26,253 bases of DNA from a virus. Positions 1 through 7,067 of the stretch are shown here, in pieces. Where the stretch lies: IMG/VR virus record IMGVR_UViG_3300025769_000714, positions 1-26,253 of that record; one strand, written 5' to 3'. The notes beneath the pieces are model-generated. The model was not told the origin of the DNA. It made no database searches and worked only from the letters and a program-made list of their open reading frames with translations. How positions within the stretch are numbered: position 1 is the stretch's first letter; every line of letters begins with the position of its first letter. The position numbers and the translations under genes are program-made.

Positions 1-1
1 G

Positions 2-133
2 AATACTACTGATGGAGTATTGATTTATAGAGATAAGATATTTTCAACAGATCAAACATTAAGCACTTTTAATATAAGTAATAATGTTTATGTTGAACAG
101 AGTACTGGTGATAACCAATATATATTTGCATAA
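2..133 (+). CDS. 3' end of an unidentified gene (partial)
   Basis: The second frame is open from the window edge to TAA at 131-133 and encodes the last 43 residues of a protein, ending in QYIFA. The stop shares its last A with the ATG of the portal gene (TAATG), the same coupling seen at many junctions here, so this is probably the preceding late gene. The fragment is too short and lacks any motif that would allow a family call. Confidence 0.6.
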   Translation, partial: NTTDGVLIYRDKIFSTDQTLSTFNISNNVYVEQSTGDNQYIFA

Positions 134-1953
134 TGGATAATTTACATTTAATACAGCTCTCAGGTTATGATAGGCCCATCATTACTGAAGAAAGAAACCA
201 AGATTGGATTGGCATTGGTGAGAATAATGATTATTATGAATGCCTTATTCAGGCTTATATGGATTCAACAACCAACAATGCAGTTATTAATGGAGTTGTT
301 AACCAAATTTATGGCAAAGGTTTAGATGCTACTGACAGCAACAGAAAGCCTGAGCAATACGCACAAATGCGAAGCTTGCTAAAAGCTAAAGATTTAAGAA
401 GAGTGTGTCAAGATTTAAAGTTATTAGGTGAAGGAAGCTTTCAAGTTACTTACAAAGGCAATCAAATAGCAAGCATTACACACTTCCCAAGAGAAACATT
501 AAGAGCTGAAAAAGTAGGAGAAGATGGTGAAGTTAAAAATTACTTATATTCTGCTGATTGGTCAAAGGTTACAAAGAATTCTACATTAAAGAAATTTCCA
601 GTTTTTGGTAGTGGTGCTAAGAATGAGATTTTTATAGTTAGAAGATATGTTACTGGCTATTATTATTATTCTCCAGCAGATTATCAAACAAGCTATGCAG
701 TGTTAGAAAAAGAAATAGCAGATTATCTCATAAATGATTGCATAAGTGGTTTTTCAGGCACAAAAATTGTGAATTTTTCTAATGGAGTGCCTTCACCAGA
801 AAAACAAGAAATTATAAAAAACCAAGTTTTAAACAAGCTTACTGGATCAATGGGCGAAAAGGTTATTATTAGTTTTAACGATAATGCCGAAAGTAAAGCT
901 ACTGTTGATGATGTACCTTTAAATGATGCACCTCAACATTATTCTTATTTATCAGAAGAATGCAAGAAAATGATTATGTTAACACACCGAGTAACATCTC
1001 CATTATTACTGGGCTTAAGTTCTGCTAATGGATTCTCCTCAAATGCGGATGAAATCATTAATGCAAGTAACTTATTTAACAACATAGTTATAAAGCCTTA
1101 TCAGCATCTAATTATAGATGCATTAGATGAAATGTTTGCTGTAAATGGTATTTCTTTAAACTTGTATTTTAAAACTATTGAACCTCTTGAATTTATTGAT
1201 GTTGATGAAACATTAGATGCTGAAACAATAGAAGAAGAAACTGGTGTTAAAGTAGAAGATGAAGAAACTGTAATAGATGAATATAGAAGCCAGCTAAACT
1301 TAAAGAATGAAGAATTAACTGATGAACATTATAATTTAGTTTTAGAAAATCTTGAAGGTGAAGTAATTAGTGATGAATGGGAAGTAGCAGCAGAAAGAGA
1401 ATATACAGAAGATTTATCTGATGCTAATGAATGGGCTGAAAATTTAGTTAAAGTAGATTTTGCAGAAACAATAGATAGCAACCCAAGTAAGTTTTCTATT
1501 TTAGATAAAAGTTACTACAAAATCAGATTTAAATACGTTAGAGGCTCTAATAAAGCCCAAAAATACGAATCAAGGCCCTTCTGTAAAGCTATGATGCAAA
1601 GAACATCTGAAAAAGTAGTTTATAGAATTGAAGATATTGATAAAGCAAGCAGAAGCTTAACTTTTCAAAAAGCTGCTAAATTGCCTATGCACCGCACTGG
1701 TGGAAGCCAACAAGCATACGATTTATTCAAGTTTAAAGGTGGTGTTTATTGCCGCCATAAATGGGTACAAGTATTATATAAATTAAAAGTATCAGCTTTA
1801 AACAAAGGCAAAGAAGGTTCAGAAGATATTAAAGATTATAAAGTAACAAGAGAAATTCCTAAGAGTGCGAGAAGATCGCCAGCTGGAAGTAAGAAAGCAA
1901 AAATAGCACCAGTAAATATGCCTAACAATGGGCACTATCCTGGTGTAAAATAA
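133..1953 (+). CDS. Phage portal protein with C-terminal Cys/His domain
   Basis: 606 residues. The first ~350 residues look like a portal protein, the dodecameric ring at the capsid vertex through which DNA is packaged: an N-terminal stretch with NNAVINGVVNQIYGKG (about 48-63), LLGEGSF (about 97-103), and LTHRVTSPLLLG (about 283-294) followed by a helix that would fit the portal stem/wing region. An acidic linker (about 355-445) leads to a separate domain (about 455-555) with SRPFC (C484) and GGVYCRHKW (C540, H542). That Cys...CRH pattern is typical of the end of minor head/MuF-like proteins in Bacteroidota phages. The gene is coupled to its predecessor by TAATG and followed after 8 nt by a connector-like gene. 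Portal identity is by overall pattern and context; the function of the tail domain is unknown. Confidence 0.8.
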   Translation: MDNLHLIQLSGYDRPIITEERNQDWIGIGENNDYYECLIQAYMDSTTNNAVINGVVNQIYGKGLDATDSNRKPEQYAQMRSLLKAKDLRRVCQDLKLLGEGSFQVTYKGNQIASITHFPRETLRAEKVGEDGEVKNYLYSADWSKVTKNSTLKKFPVFGSGAKNEIFIVRRYVTGYYYYSPADYQTSYAVLEKEIADYLINDCISGFSGTKIVNFSNGVPSPEKQEIIKNQVLNKLTGSMGEKVIISFNDNAESKATVDDVPLNDAPQHYSYLSEECKKMIMLTHRVTSPLLLGLSSANGFSSNADEIINASNLFNNIVIKPYQHLIIDALDEMFAVNGISLNLYFKTIEPLEFIDVDETLDAETIEEETGVKVEDEETVIDEYRSQLNLKNEELTDEHYNLVLENLEGEVISDEWEVAAEREYTEDLSDANEWAENLVKVDFAETIDSNPSKFSILDKSYYKIRFKYVRGSNKAQKYESRPFCKAMMQRTSEKVVYRIEDIDKASRSLTFQKAAKLPMHRTGGSQQAYDLFKFKGGVYCRHKWVQVLYKLKVSALNKGKEGSEDIKDYKVTREIPKSARRSPAGSKKAKIAPVNMPNNGHYPGVK

Positions 1954-1961
1954 ATTAAGAT

Positions 1962-2474
1962 ATGGCTAAAGCATTATTCATAACTCGGCAAGATTTAGTA
2001 ACTTTTACAAGTGCTAATGGAAATCTCGATCCTGATAAGTTTTTACCTTATGTTAGGCTCGCTTCCGATATATACTTACAAACCTATTTAGGAACTGAGC
2101 TATATAAAAAAATTGAATCTTTAATTGAAGCTGGTACACTTAATTTAGTTGATAATCCTAATTACTATAATTTAGTAAATGATTATTGCAAAGATATGTT
2201 GATTTATTACAGCATGGTAGAATTCTTGCCCTATGCTGGTATTAACATTACTAACAGCGGAATCTTTTCTACTCAACCTGAAAATAGCACTGTTTTAGAT
2301 AAAGATAGAGTTGATAGCTTAATAGAAAAGTCAAGAGATACAGCACAACATTATACAAGAAGAATGATAGATTATTTATGTTATAATAATAATTTATTTC
2401 CTGAGTATAATAATAATACTAATGAAGATATGAATCCAGATACAAGAGCTGATTTTGGCGGTTGGGTTTTATAA
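1962..2474 (+). CDS. Head-tail connector-like protein
   Basis: 170 residues, mainly helical. The order FITRQDLVTFTSANGNLDPDKFLPYVRLASDIYLQTYLG followed by a Tyr-rich helical segment (about 70-100) resembles the gp6/DUF6712-type connectors that sit under the portal in Bacteroidota phages. It begins 8 nt after the portal stop, a usual place for an adaptor. Size is normal for this group. I recognise the type rather than exact motif residues, so a different small head completion protein is possible. Confidence 0.55.
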   Translation: MAKALFITRQDLVTFTSANGNLDPDKFLPYVRLASDIYLQTYLGTELYKKIESLIEAGTLNLVDNPNYYNLVNDYCKDMLIYYSMVEFLPYAGINITNSGIFSTQPENSTVLDKDRVDSLIEKSRDTAQHYTRRMIDYLCYNNNLFPEYNNNTNEDMNPDTRADFGGWVL

Positions 2475-2493
2475 ATTTTAAATAATTTAGAGT

Positions 2494-3297
2494 ATGGCAA
2501 ATTTCGGTAAAATATATGAAAGTTCTTGGTGGGGTGAAGGTGTATGTGCAAATACTATTGACTGGGGAAGCTCTTATAAATCAATAGCTAATTGTACTCC
2601 ATCTTTTTCTAACACCAAATCTTGTGAATTTGATGGAGTTGACGATTTTGTAAACTGTGGCAATGTAACAGGATTAAATAATGCTGCAAATGCAAGTTGG
2701 TCGTTTTGGATGAAACCAACAGCAGGTAGCTTTAGATATTTGTTTTCTGCTTATCAAGGAAGTGGCTCAAATCAGCAAATATACTTTGGAAAAAAGGGAA
2801 CAGGTGTTTCTATAAGGTTAAGAGGTCAAGGTTTTGTTGGTGGTACACCTGTAATGTTTAATGAAAGTTCACAGAGCTGGACTTTAGGAAGTTGGTATCA
2901 TATAGCTGTAACTTTTGATGGTGCTGAAAGCGATAACGCATTAAAATTAAAGGTTTATGTAAATGGTAGTGCTTTAAGTAACACTTCAGCTGGTGCAGCA
3001 TTTACAAATTTAAACACTACAACTTCAGATTTTCACATAGCTTCTTTTAATAGTTCTAATGAGTTTGCTGGTAACATTGATGAGTTTGCAATATTTAACA
3101 CTACGCTAAGTGCAAGCGATGTAACAACAATTTACAACTCAGGAGTACCAGCAGATTTATCTTCACTTTCCCCTATACATTGGTGGCGAATGGGAGATGG
3201 TGATACATTCCCAACTTTAACAGATAACTCAGGAAGTAATAACGGAACAATGACAAATATGACTTCAGGAGATATTGTAGAGGATGTACCATCGTAA
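2494..3297 (+). CDS. LamG/concanavalin-A-like domain structural protein
   Basis: 267 residues. Residues about 45-215 carry a LamG-type jelly-roll: CEFDGVDDFVNCGN, then ASWSFWMKP, SWTLGSWYHIAVTFDG, KVYVNGS and NIDEFAIFNTTLSASDVTTIYNSG, the usual strand order of this fold. Residues about 220-260 (SPIHWWRMGDG...DNSGSNNGT) resemble the repeat that often follows it. Such domains bind glycans; in phages they occur on capsid decorations, tail fibres and tail tips. No signal peptide is present. It lies between the connector and the lysis genes, so a virion protein that contacts host polysaccharide is the likely role, but this is inference. Confidence 0.75.
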   Translation: MANFGKIYESSWWGEGVCANTIDWGSSYKSIANCTPSFSNTKSCEFDGVDDFVNCGNVTGLNNAANASWSFWMKPTAGSFRYLFSAYQGSGSNQQIYFGKKGTGVSIRLRGQGFVGGTPVMFNESSQSWTLGSWYHIAVTFDGAESDNALKLKVYVNGSALSNTSAGAAFTNLNTTTSDFHIASFNSSNEFAGNIDEFAIFNTTLSASDVTTIYNSGVPADLSSLSPIHWWRMGDGDTFPTLTDNSGSNNGTMTNMTSGDIVEDVPS

Positions 3298-3309
3298 AAA
3301 ATTAATAAA

Positions 3310-3570
3310 ATGAAAAGAGCAAACGCTAAAACATATTGTATAGTTAACATTGAAGATTTATCTTTAATAGATTTTAACGAAGTTTTTCAAACATCAGCAC
3401 AAACTATTAGAACATCTTTAAATGGTAGTTATTTTGTTATAAAATACGATATAGAACCAACTTTTATAAAAGATGGAACTGTAATACCAAATGAATTTTT
3501 AAACCATTCAGAGTGTTTAGAATTAATGACAACTGCTGATTGGTCGCCGATACAAGAAGAAGTAAAATGA
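3310..3570 (+). CDS. Hypothetical protein, 86 aa
   Basis: A short acidic protein starting MKRANAKTYCIVNIEDL and ending in IQEEVK. It has no membrane segment, and I do not recognise its family. It begins 12 nt after the LamG gene and overlaps the next gene by ATGA, which argues it is translated. Its position next to the LamG gene suggests an accessory structural or assembly role, without direct proof. Confidence 0.6.
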   Translation: MKRANAKTYCIVNIEDLSLIDFNEVFQTSAQTIRTSLNGSYFVIKYDIEPTFIKDGTVIPNEFLNHSECLELMTTADWSPIQEEVK

Positions 3571-3959
3571 TATTTTTAGAAGTTACCCCAACAACACCTG
3601 ATGATATACACATTAATATAAAGGATGTTGTGTATTTTCTTGGTTTTGTTGTAACTTTATTAACAGCTTGGTTTAAATTAAAGCACGATAACGATAAGCA
3701 AACTGATCAAATTATAAACTTGAAAGAGATAGCAGCAACATATAAAAAAGATTGTGATATAGCTTTAATGAACGCTAAACACAGTAGAACTGCTATTAGA
3801 AAAGATTACGATGATAAAATTGAAAAGGTTAGAGGTGAAAATAAAGAAACAAGAGATTCTTTAAATACTGAAATAGCTAATTTAAACACAAGCTTAACTG
3901 CTGTTAAAACAGATACAGCAGAAATAAAAGGAATGATAAGCACATTATTAAATAAATAG
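3567..3959 (+). CDS. Membrane-anchored coiled-coil protein upstream of lysis genes
   Basis: 130 residues from ATG 3567, chosen because it overlaps the previous stop as ATGA; an in-frame start further upstream would add only residues lying inside the previous gene. Near residues 20-40 is one hydrophobic helix (VVYFLGFVVTLLTAWFKL), followed by a charged region with strong coiled-coil character to the C-terminus (DDKIEKVRGENKETRDSLN). One TM plus a cytoplasmic or periplasmic coiled coil resembles XhlA/holin-accessory proteins. It directly precedes the amidase, so a part in lysis is reasonable but not shown. Confidence 0.65.
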   Translation: MIFLEVTPTTPDDIHINIKDVVYFLGFVVTLLTAWFKLKHDNDKQTDQIINLKEIAATYKKDCDIALMNAKHSRTAIRKDYDDKIEKVRGENKETRDSLNTEIANLNTSLTAVKTDTAEIKGMISTLLNK

Positions 3960-3961
3960 TT

Positions 3962-4468
3962 ATGCGAAAAATTACAGATATTATTATTCATTGTTCAGCT
4001 ACTGTTGAAGGTGTTAATGTTTCAGCAAGTACCATAGATGCATGGCATAGAAGAAGGGGTTTTAATTCAATTGGTTACCATTATGTTATAGGCATTGATG
4101 GAGTAATAGAATCAGGAAGGCCAGTATCAGTTTCTGGGGCTCATTGTGTGCCAAATTCTAATTCTATTGGAATCGTATATATTGGCGGTTTAGATGCTAA
4201 TAAAAAAGCTAAAGATACAAGAACCGAAAAGCAGAAAGCAGCATTAATTAAGATTCTTAAAACTCTAAAAAATATATTTCCTAAAGCTGCTATTAGGGGC
4301 CATAGAGATATGAGTAAAGATAAAGATGGAGATGGAGTAGAGAAGCACGAATATATGAAGATGTGCCCTTGCTTCGATGCTGAAGTAGAATACTTAGATT
4401 TACAGCCTAAAGGTTTTAAAGCAAAATCAAAGGTGGCAAAAGATAAAATGAAAAAAGATGAAAAATAG
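3962..4468 (+). CDS. N-acetylmuramoyl-L-alanine amidase (endolysin, Amidase_2/T7 lysozyme type)
   Basis: 168 residues; cleaves the bond between MurNAc and L-Ala of peptidoglycan at the end of infection. Zinc ligands match T7 lysozyme: H10 (IIHCSAT), H114 (GHRDMS) and C135 (MKMCPCFD); the catalytic Tyr is Y39 in IGYHYVI and K133 sits two residues before the cysteine as in T7. A DKDGDG loop (about 120-125), common in this family, precedes the last ligand. There is no signal peptide, so release needs a holin. A Lys-rich tail (about 150-168) follows the catalytic domain. The gene starts 2 nt after the preceding stop and its end overlaps the next gene. Confidence 0.93.
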   Translation: MRKITDIIIHCSATVEGVNVSASTIDAWHRRRGFNSIGYHYVIGIDGVIESGRPVSVSGAHCVPNSNSIGIVYIGGLDANKKAKDTRTEKQKAALIKILKTLKNIFPKAAIRGHRDMSKDKDGDGVEKHEYMKMCPCFDAEVEYLDLQPKGFKAKSKVAKDKMKKDEK

Positions 4469-4637
4469 AATATTCTCAAATTATGTAACTACAATTTTAG
4501 GAGTGCTAATAATTATATTTTGTGCTGTTATGATGTTTTTAGAAAAAGCTAACTCAACAGAATTAAGCGGTTGGTTGGCATTAGGTATAATGTTTCTAAG
4601 ATCAAAAGATTCTTTAATTGCGCTTCCTAAAGAGTAG
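4458..4637 (+). CDS. Small membrane protein, holin candidate (59 aa)
   Basis: An ATG at 4458 opens 59 codons to TAG at 4635-4637, overlapping the amidase end by 11 nt. A hydrophobic helix covers about residues 11-28 (TILGVLIIIFCAVMMFL) and a weaker one about 39-47 (GWLALGIMFL). Size, membrane character and position between amidase and spanin candidate fit a holin, the protein that opens the inner membrane for the endolysin. Holins have no diagnostic residues, and the coiled-coil protein upstream is an alternative, so the function is inferred from context. Confidence 0.6.
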   Translation: MKNRIFSNYVTTILGVLIIIFCAVMMFLEKANSTELSGWLALGIMFLRSKDSLIALPKE

Positions 4638-5037
4638 TATATTAATTCTTTTTCTGGTTAGCTGTTCACCTCAAAAAAGGATGAATAAGTTAATTAAAAA
4701 ATTCCCTCATTTAACTCAATTAGATACTTTAATAGTTAAAGATACTATTGTAATTGAAAGTTATAATTATGATACTATAACTTCATTTAAGTATTCAGAT
4801 ACAACTATTATAGTAAATACTGAAAAAGTATTAGCAAGGTATTTTTATGATACTTTAAGGCAAGAGATATGGCACGAAATAGAGTGCAAAGAAGATACTG
4901 TTTATTATGAAAAATTAATTCCAATTGAAAAAGTCATATATAAGGAACTATCGTTTTGGGAAAAATACCAAACTCTAATTTACATACTAATAGCTCTGTT
5001 TGTTCTATTGGTTCTTTACAAGAAACTTACTAAGTAA
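4618..5037 (+). CDS. Unimolecular spanin (u-spanin) candidate lipoprotein
   Basis: 139 residues from TTG 4618, a start chosen because it supplies a complete lipoprotein signal: basic N-terminus, hydrophobic core ILILF, lipobox L13-V14-S15-C16. The middle is a beta-rich periplasmic segment with repeated DT/YDT motifs. The C-terminus has one membrane helix (about 118-134) and a basic end KKLTK. A lipobox at one end and a TM at the other is the architecture of T1 gp11, the u-spanin that spans the periplasm and fuses outer and inner membranes in the last lysis step; T1 gp11 is of similar length. It overlaps the holin candidate by 20 nt and is the last gene before a terminator. Sequence similarity to known spanins is not claimed. 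Confidence 0.65.
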   Translation: MRFLKSSILILFLVSCSPQKRMNKLIKKFPHLTQLDTLIVKDTIVIESYNYDTITSFKYSDTTIIVNTEKVLARYFYDTLRQEIWHEIECKEDTVYYEKLIPIEKVIYKELSFWEKYQTLIYILIALFVLLVLYKKLTK

Positions 5038-5043
5038 TTCTCT

Positions 5044-5073
5044 ATTAACATTTCTTTGTTAATTATTTTTTTT
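5044..5073 (+). terminator. Rho-independent terminator of the late/lysis operon
   Basis: ATTAACA (5044-5050) and TGTTAAT (5057-5063) form a 7-bp stem with a 6-nt loop, followed after TA by T8 at 5066-5073. It lies 7 nt after the spanin stop and before the early promoter candidate. The stem is AU-rich and so weak, but the U tract and position support the call. Confidence 0.7.
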
Positions 5074-5079
5074 ATGTGT

Positions 5080-5113
5080 TTTGTAATTCGTATTGTATTT
5101 ATATATATATTTA
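5080..5113 (+). promoter_or_regulatory. Candidate early promoter (Bacteroidota type)
   Basis: TTTG at 5080-5083 and TATATTTA at 5106-5113, 22 nt apart, approximate the Bacteroidota pattern TTTG-N19/21-TAnnTTTG; the last base deviates and the spacing is at the long end. It stands between a terminator and the first early gene (ATG 5145). In such AT-rich DNA single matches occur by chance, so the location carries much of the weight. Confidence 0.45.
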
Positions 5114-5144
5114 CATAAACATTTAAAAATTAAAAAATACAACT

Positions 5145-5390
5145 ATGACTAACACAAACACGATTAATAATTTTTCTGCTTATATTTTAACAGTAAAATA
5201 CAATAAAGATTATTTTAAAAAATCTAATGAACCTTTAACTAAAAAATTAAAATATGTTTCAAGTGATGATAGAACATTACAACAAATTCAAAGAAACTAT
5301 CCTAATTGTAAGGTTTTAAATTCAGAAAAAATACAAACTTCAAAAAATACAACTATTTTAGATTTTATGAAGAACTATAAAATATCTTAA
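5145..5390 (+). CDS. Early hypothetical protein, 81 aa
   Basis: First gene after the terminator and promoter candidate. It is a small basic protein (MTNTNTINNFSAYILTVKY...) rich in Lys and Asn, with no membrane segment or recognised domain. The start sits in the context TACAACTATG, repeated exactly at the next gene. A hairpin terminator follows its stop within 6 nt, so it seems to form a monocistronic unit that may be expressed strongly and early. Phage early genes of this size often act on host proteins, but nothing in the sequence shows that here. Confidence 0.6.
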   Translation: MTNTNTINNFSAYILTVKYNKDYFKKSNEPLTKKLKYVSSDDRTLQQIQRNYPNCKVLNSEKIQTSKNTTILDFMKNYKIS

Positions 5391-5395
5391 TTAAC

Positions 5396-5422
5396 AAGGG
5401 TGTATAATAGCACCCTTTTTTT
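5396..5422 (+). terminator. Rho-independent terminator or attenuator
   Basis: AAGGGTG (5396-5402) pairs with CACCCTT (5411-5417) around an 8-nt loop, and the T run 5416-5422 follows. This is the most GC-rich hairpin in the window. It ends the first early gene; since the next ATG is only 10 nt further, it may let part of the transcription through and thus set a steep expression step. Confidence 0.75.
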
Positions 5423-5431
5423 ATTACAACT

Positions 5432-5656
5432 ATGAAAGAAATACAAAACATTATAGAGCAAGTAGAGCAAAGTAAAATTAGTGATAATGCAATTCTTTTA
5501 TCTAAATCTATAAACAAGGAAATAATTAATATAGATGAATCATTGTCATATAAAGATTTAGCAATTGCAGTAAGTATAATTTTAAAAGATTCATACGGCA
5601 AACATAATTTTAACCCATTTATAAAAGAACTTAAAAATCATTTAAATATCGTATAA
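5432..5656 (+). CDS. Early hypothetical protein, 74 aa
   Basis: Helical acidic protein starting MKEIQNIIEQVEQSK; no recognised family. It starts in the same TACAACTATG context as the previous gene and 10 nt after the T run of the hairpin terminator. The second half (LSYKDLAIAVSIILKDSYGKHNFNPFIKEL) is predicted helical. No function can be assigned. Confidence 0.55.
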   Translation: MKEIQNIIEQVEQSKISDNAILLSKSINKEIINIDESLSYKDLAIAVSIILKDSYGKHNFNPFIKELKNHLNIV

Positions 5657-5659
5657 CTT

Positions 5660-5749
5660 ATGAAAAAAGAAATTTATAAAACCATATTGTTAGTAGCTGC
5701 AATTTACACAAGTTACAGAATCGTAATTTATTTAATAATTAATATTTAA
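5660..5749 (+). CDS. Single-span membrane microprotein, 29 aa
   Basis: ATG 5660 opens 29 codons to TAA 5747-5749. After a basic start (MKKEIYK) almost all remaining residues are hydrophobic (TILLVAAIYTSY...IVIYLIINI). It follows the previous stop by 3 nt and precedes the next ATG by 3 nt, which supports translation. Four such microproteins of 28-31 residues occur in this window. Function unknown. Confidence 0.4.
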   Translation: MKKEIYKTILLVAAIYTSYRIVIYLIINI

Positions 5750-5752
5750 AAC

Positions 5753-5968
5753 ATGGCATTTAAAGAAAATATAGAATTTAATTCATTAACTCCTGAAGAT
5801 GTTTTTATTGTATCCATAGAAGTTAAAAATTTATTAAACAAGATTTTAAATGGTGGTTTATCTTCTGTTGCTTTTGTTAGAGAGAATGAAGAAGGTAATA
5901 TAGAAATTAAACCAGCAACGCACAGAGATAAAAAATTATTATTAGAAATATTTAATTCAAACAAATAA
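5753..5968 (+). CDS. Early hypothetical protein, 71 aa
   Basis: Starts MAFKENIEFNSLTPEDVFIVSIEVKNLL and ends IFNSNK. Mixed alpha/beta pattern, soluble, with no recognised motif. It lies in a tight run of small early genes with 3-11 nt gaps. No function assigned. Confidence 0.55.
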   Translation: MAFKENIEFNSLTPEDVFIVSIEVKNLLNKILNGGLSSVAFVRENEEGNIEIKPATHRDKKLLLEIFNSNK

Positions 5969-5979
5969 AAAATATAAAC

Positions 5980-6177
5980 ATGGCACAAAATAAACCAATA
6001 GGAGTTAAAACATTTTATGTTAAAAATGAAGATAGAGAATTAGTACAAGAATTTGTTGATATACATTTAGCAAAACAGAAACAAGCAAAAGAAGAGGGAA
6101 GAGAGTGGAGAAAATACAGCTATTCTTCTACTTTAGTTGAATTTATGAAAGCATATGTTAAACGCAATAAATCTTAG
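5980..6177 (+). CDS. Small early protein, possible ribbon-helix-helix type (65 aa)
   Basis: The protein opens with a probable strand (GVKTFYVKNED), then a helix (LVQEFVDIHLAKQKQAKEEG), then YSYSSTLVEFMKAYVKRNKS. A strand followed by two helices could fit a ribbon-helix-helix DNA-binding fold, but the insert between helices is long and no consensus residues are clear. It is flanked by small early genes with gaps of 11 and 2 nt. Confidence 0.55.
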   Translation: MAQNKPIGVKTFYVKNEDRELVQEFVDIHLAKQKQAKEEGREWRKYSYSSTLVEFMKAYVKRNKS

Positions 6178-6179
6178 TT

Positions 6180-6518
6180 ATGTATAGGCACACAAAAGAA
6201 GAGTTAAACACAATTCATCATTATAAACTCCAGGATCAAATGGAGCAATGGCAAGTTGAAGATGAAACATTAAGAATTAATGAAGCTGTTAATGGTGTTA
6301 AAGTTAGTGTAGATTGGCATAAAAACATTTTACACACTATGAACACCACATTAAGCAAAGATTCTCTTAAAATGCTTTTAAATGCCTTTATGAAACATAC
6401 AGAACAACTAAACAAAATAAAAGCAGATTTCAACATAACTAATTTACTATGTGATAAACTACTTTTAGAAACTAAACACTTAACCAAAGTAACACTAAAC
6501 AAAATTCAAAATGGCTAA
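6180..6518 (+). CDS. Early hypothetical helical protein, 112 aa
   Basis: Strongly helical protein (MYRHTKEELNTIHHYKLQDQ...), with repeated hydrophobic spacing from about residue 55 on that suggests a coiled coil. No family recognised. Its stop overlaps the start of the annealing-protein candidate by 8 nt, so both are probably translated together and it might assist recombination, though this is only context. Confidence 0.55.
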   Translation: MYRHTKEELNTIHHYKLQDQMEQWQVEDETLRINEAVNGVKVSVDWHKNILHTMNTTLSKDSLKMLLNAFMKHTEQLNKIKADFNITNLLCDKLLLETKHLTKVTLNKIQNG

Positions 6519-6888
6519 CAAAGATCAATTAAACACACTATTTAAAAAGTATGAACTTGAAAAAGAAGATACATTTAAACACAAGCACTATAATATAATA
6601 ACAAGAAGCGGAATAGATAAAATAATGGCTAAAGCTGGTATTCATATAGAATATAACTTAGAACATTATAACCCTGAGTTAAAAACTTGTATTATTAAAG
6701 CTACTGGTTATAAACAAGATGTTACCATAGAAACTTATGGAGAATGTTCACCAGAAAACAACAGAAATGCTTATGTAGTAGCTCTTGCCGAAAAGAGAGC
6801 AATGAGCAGAGCTGTTTTAAAGCTATGTGGTTTTTACGAACTTGGCGGTGTATTTGGTGAAGATGAAGCAGATTCATTTAAAAAATAA
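6511..6888 (+). CDS. Candidate single-strand annealing protein (Rad52/ERF-like) or related recombination factor
   Basis: 125 residues. ITRSGIDKIMAKAGIHIEY (about 30-48), a beta stretch with TCIIKATGY, then ETYGECSPENNRN and a helix AEKRAMSRAVLKLCGFYELG (about 93-112) ending with acidic GEDEADSF. The K-R-A-x-x-R-A-x-L helix after a beta sheet recalls phage annealing proteins of the Rad52/Sak group and similar Bacteroidota phage proteins near SSB genes. The nearby SSB-like, Gp157-like and nuclease genes fit a recombination module. I cannot confirm the family without a profile search; it is shorter than typical ERF proteins. Confidence 0.45.
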   Translation: MANKDQLNTLFKKYELEKEDTFKHKHYNIITRSGIDKIMAKAGIHIEYNLEHYNPELKTCIIKATGYKQDVTIETYGECSPENNRNAYVVALAEKRAMSRAVLKLCGFYELGGVFGEDEADSFKK

Positions 6889-6893
6889 ATAAG

Positions 6894-7067
6894 ATGGGAA
6901 AAAGCATATATAAGAACTACCTAAACAAAGCTTTATCTAATTTAGATAACACTTTAGAAGAAATAGAAGAAACTGTTCATAAGGGAAAATATGAGCACAT
7001 GGAAAAAGCAGTAAAATATAAAGTAATTTTAGAAGTATTAAGTGAATATTATAAAAAGTCAAAATAA
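6894..7067 (+). CDS. Small helical protein, 57 aa
   Basis: ATG 6894 to TAA 7065-7067, whose last A begins the next gene's ATG (TAATG). The protein is charged and helical (MGKSIYKNYLNKALSNLDN...EYYKKSK), with no recognised motif. It is wedged between the annealing-protein candidate and the Gp157-like gene. Confidence 0.5.
   Translation: MGKSIYKNYLNKALSNLDNTLEEIEETVHKGKYEHMEKAVKYKVILEVLSEYYKKSK

Noticed and set aside
3540-3566. Upstream in-frame extension of the coiled-coil membrane gene
   Set aside because: ATG 3567 overlaps the preceding stop as ATGA, the common junction here; the extension lies wholly in the previous gene.
4141-4479. Minus-strand frame over the amidase
   Set aside because: Shadow of a gene with complete catalytic residues on the plus strand.
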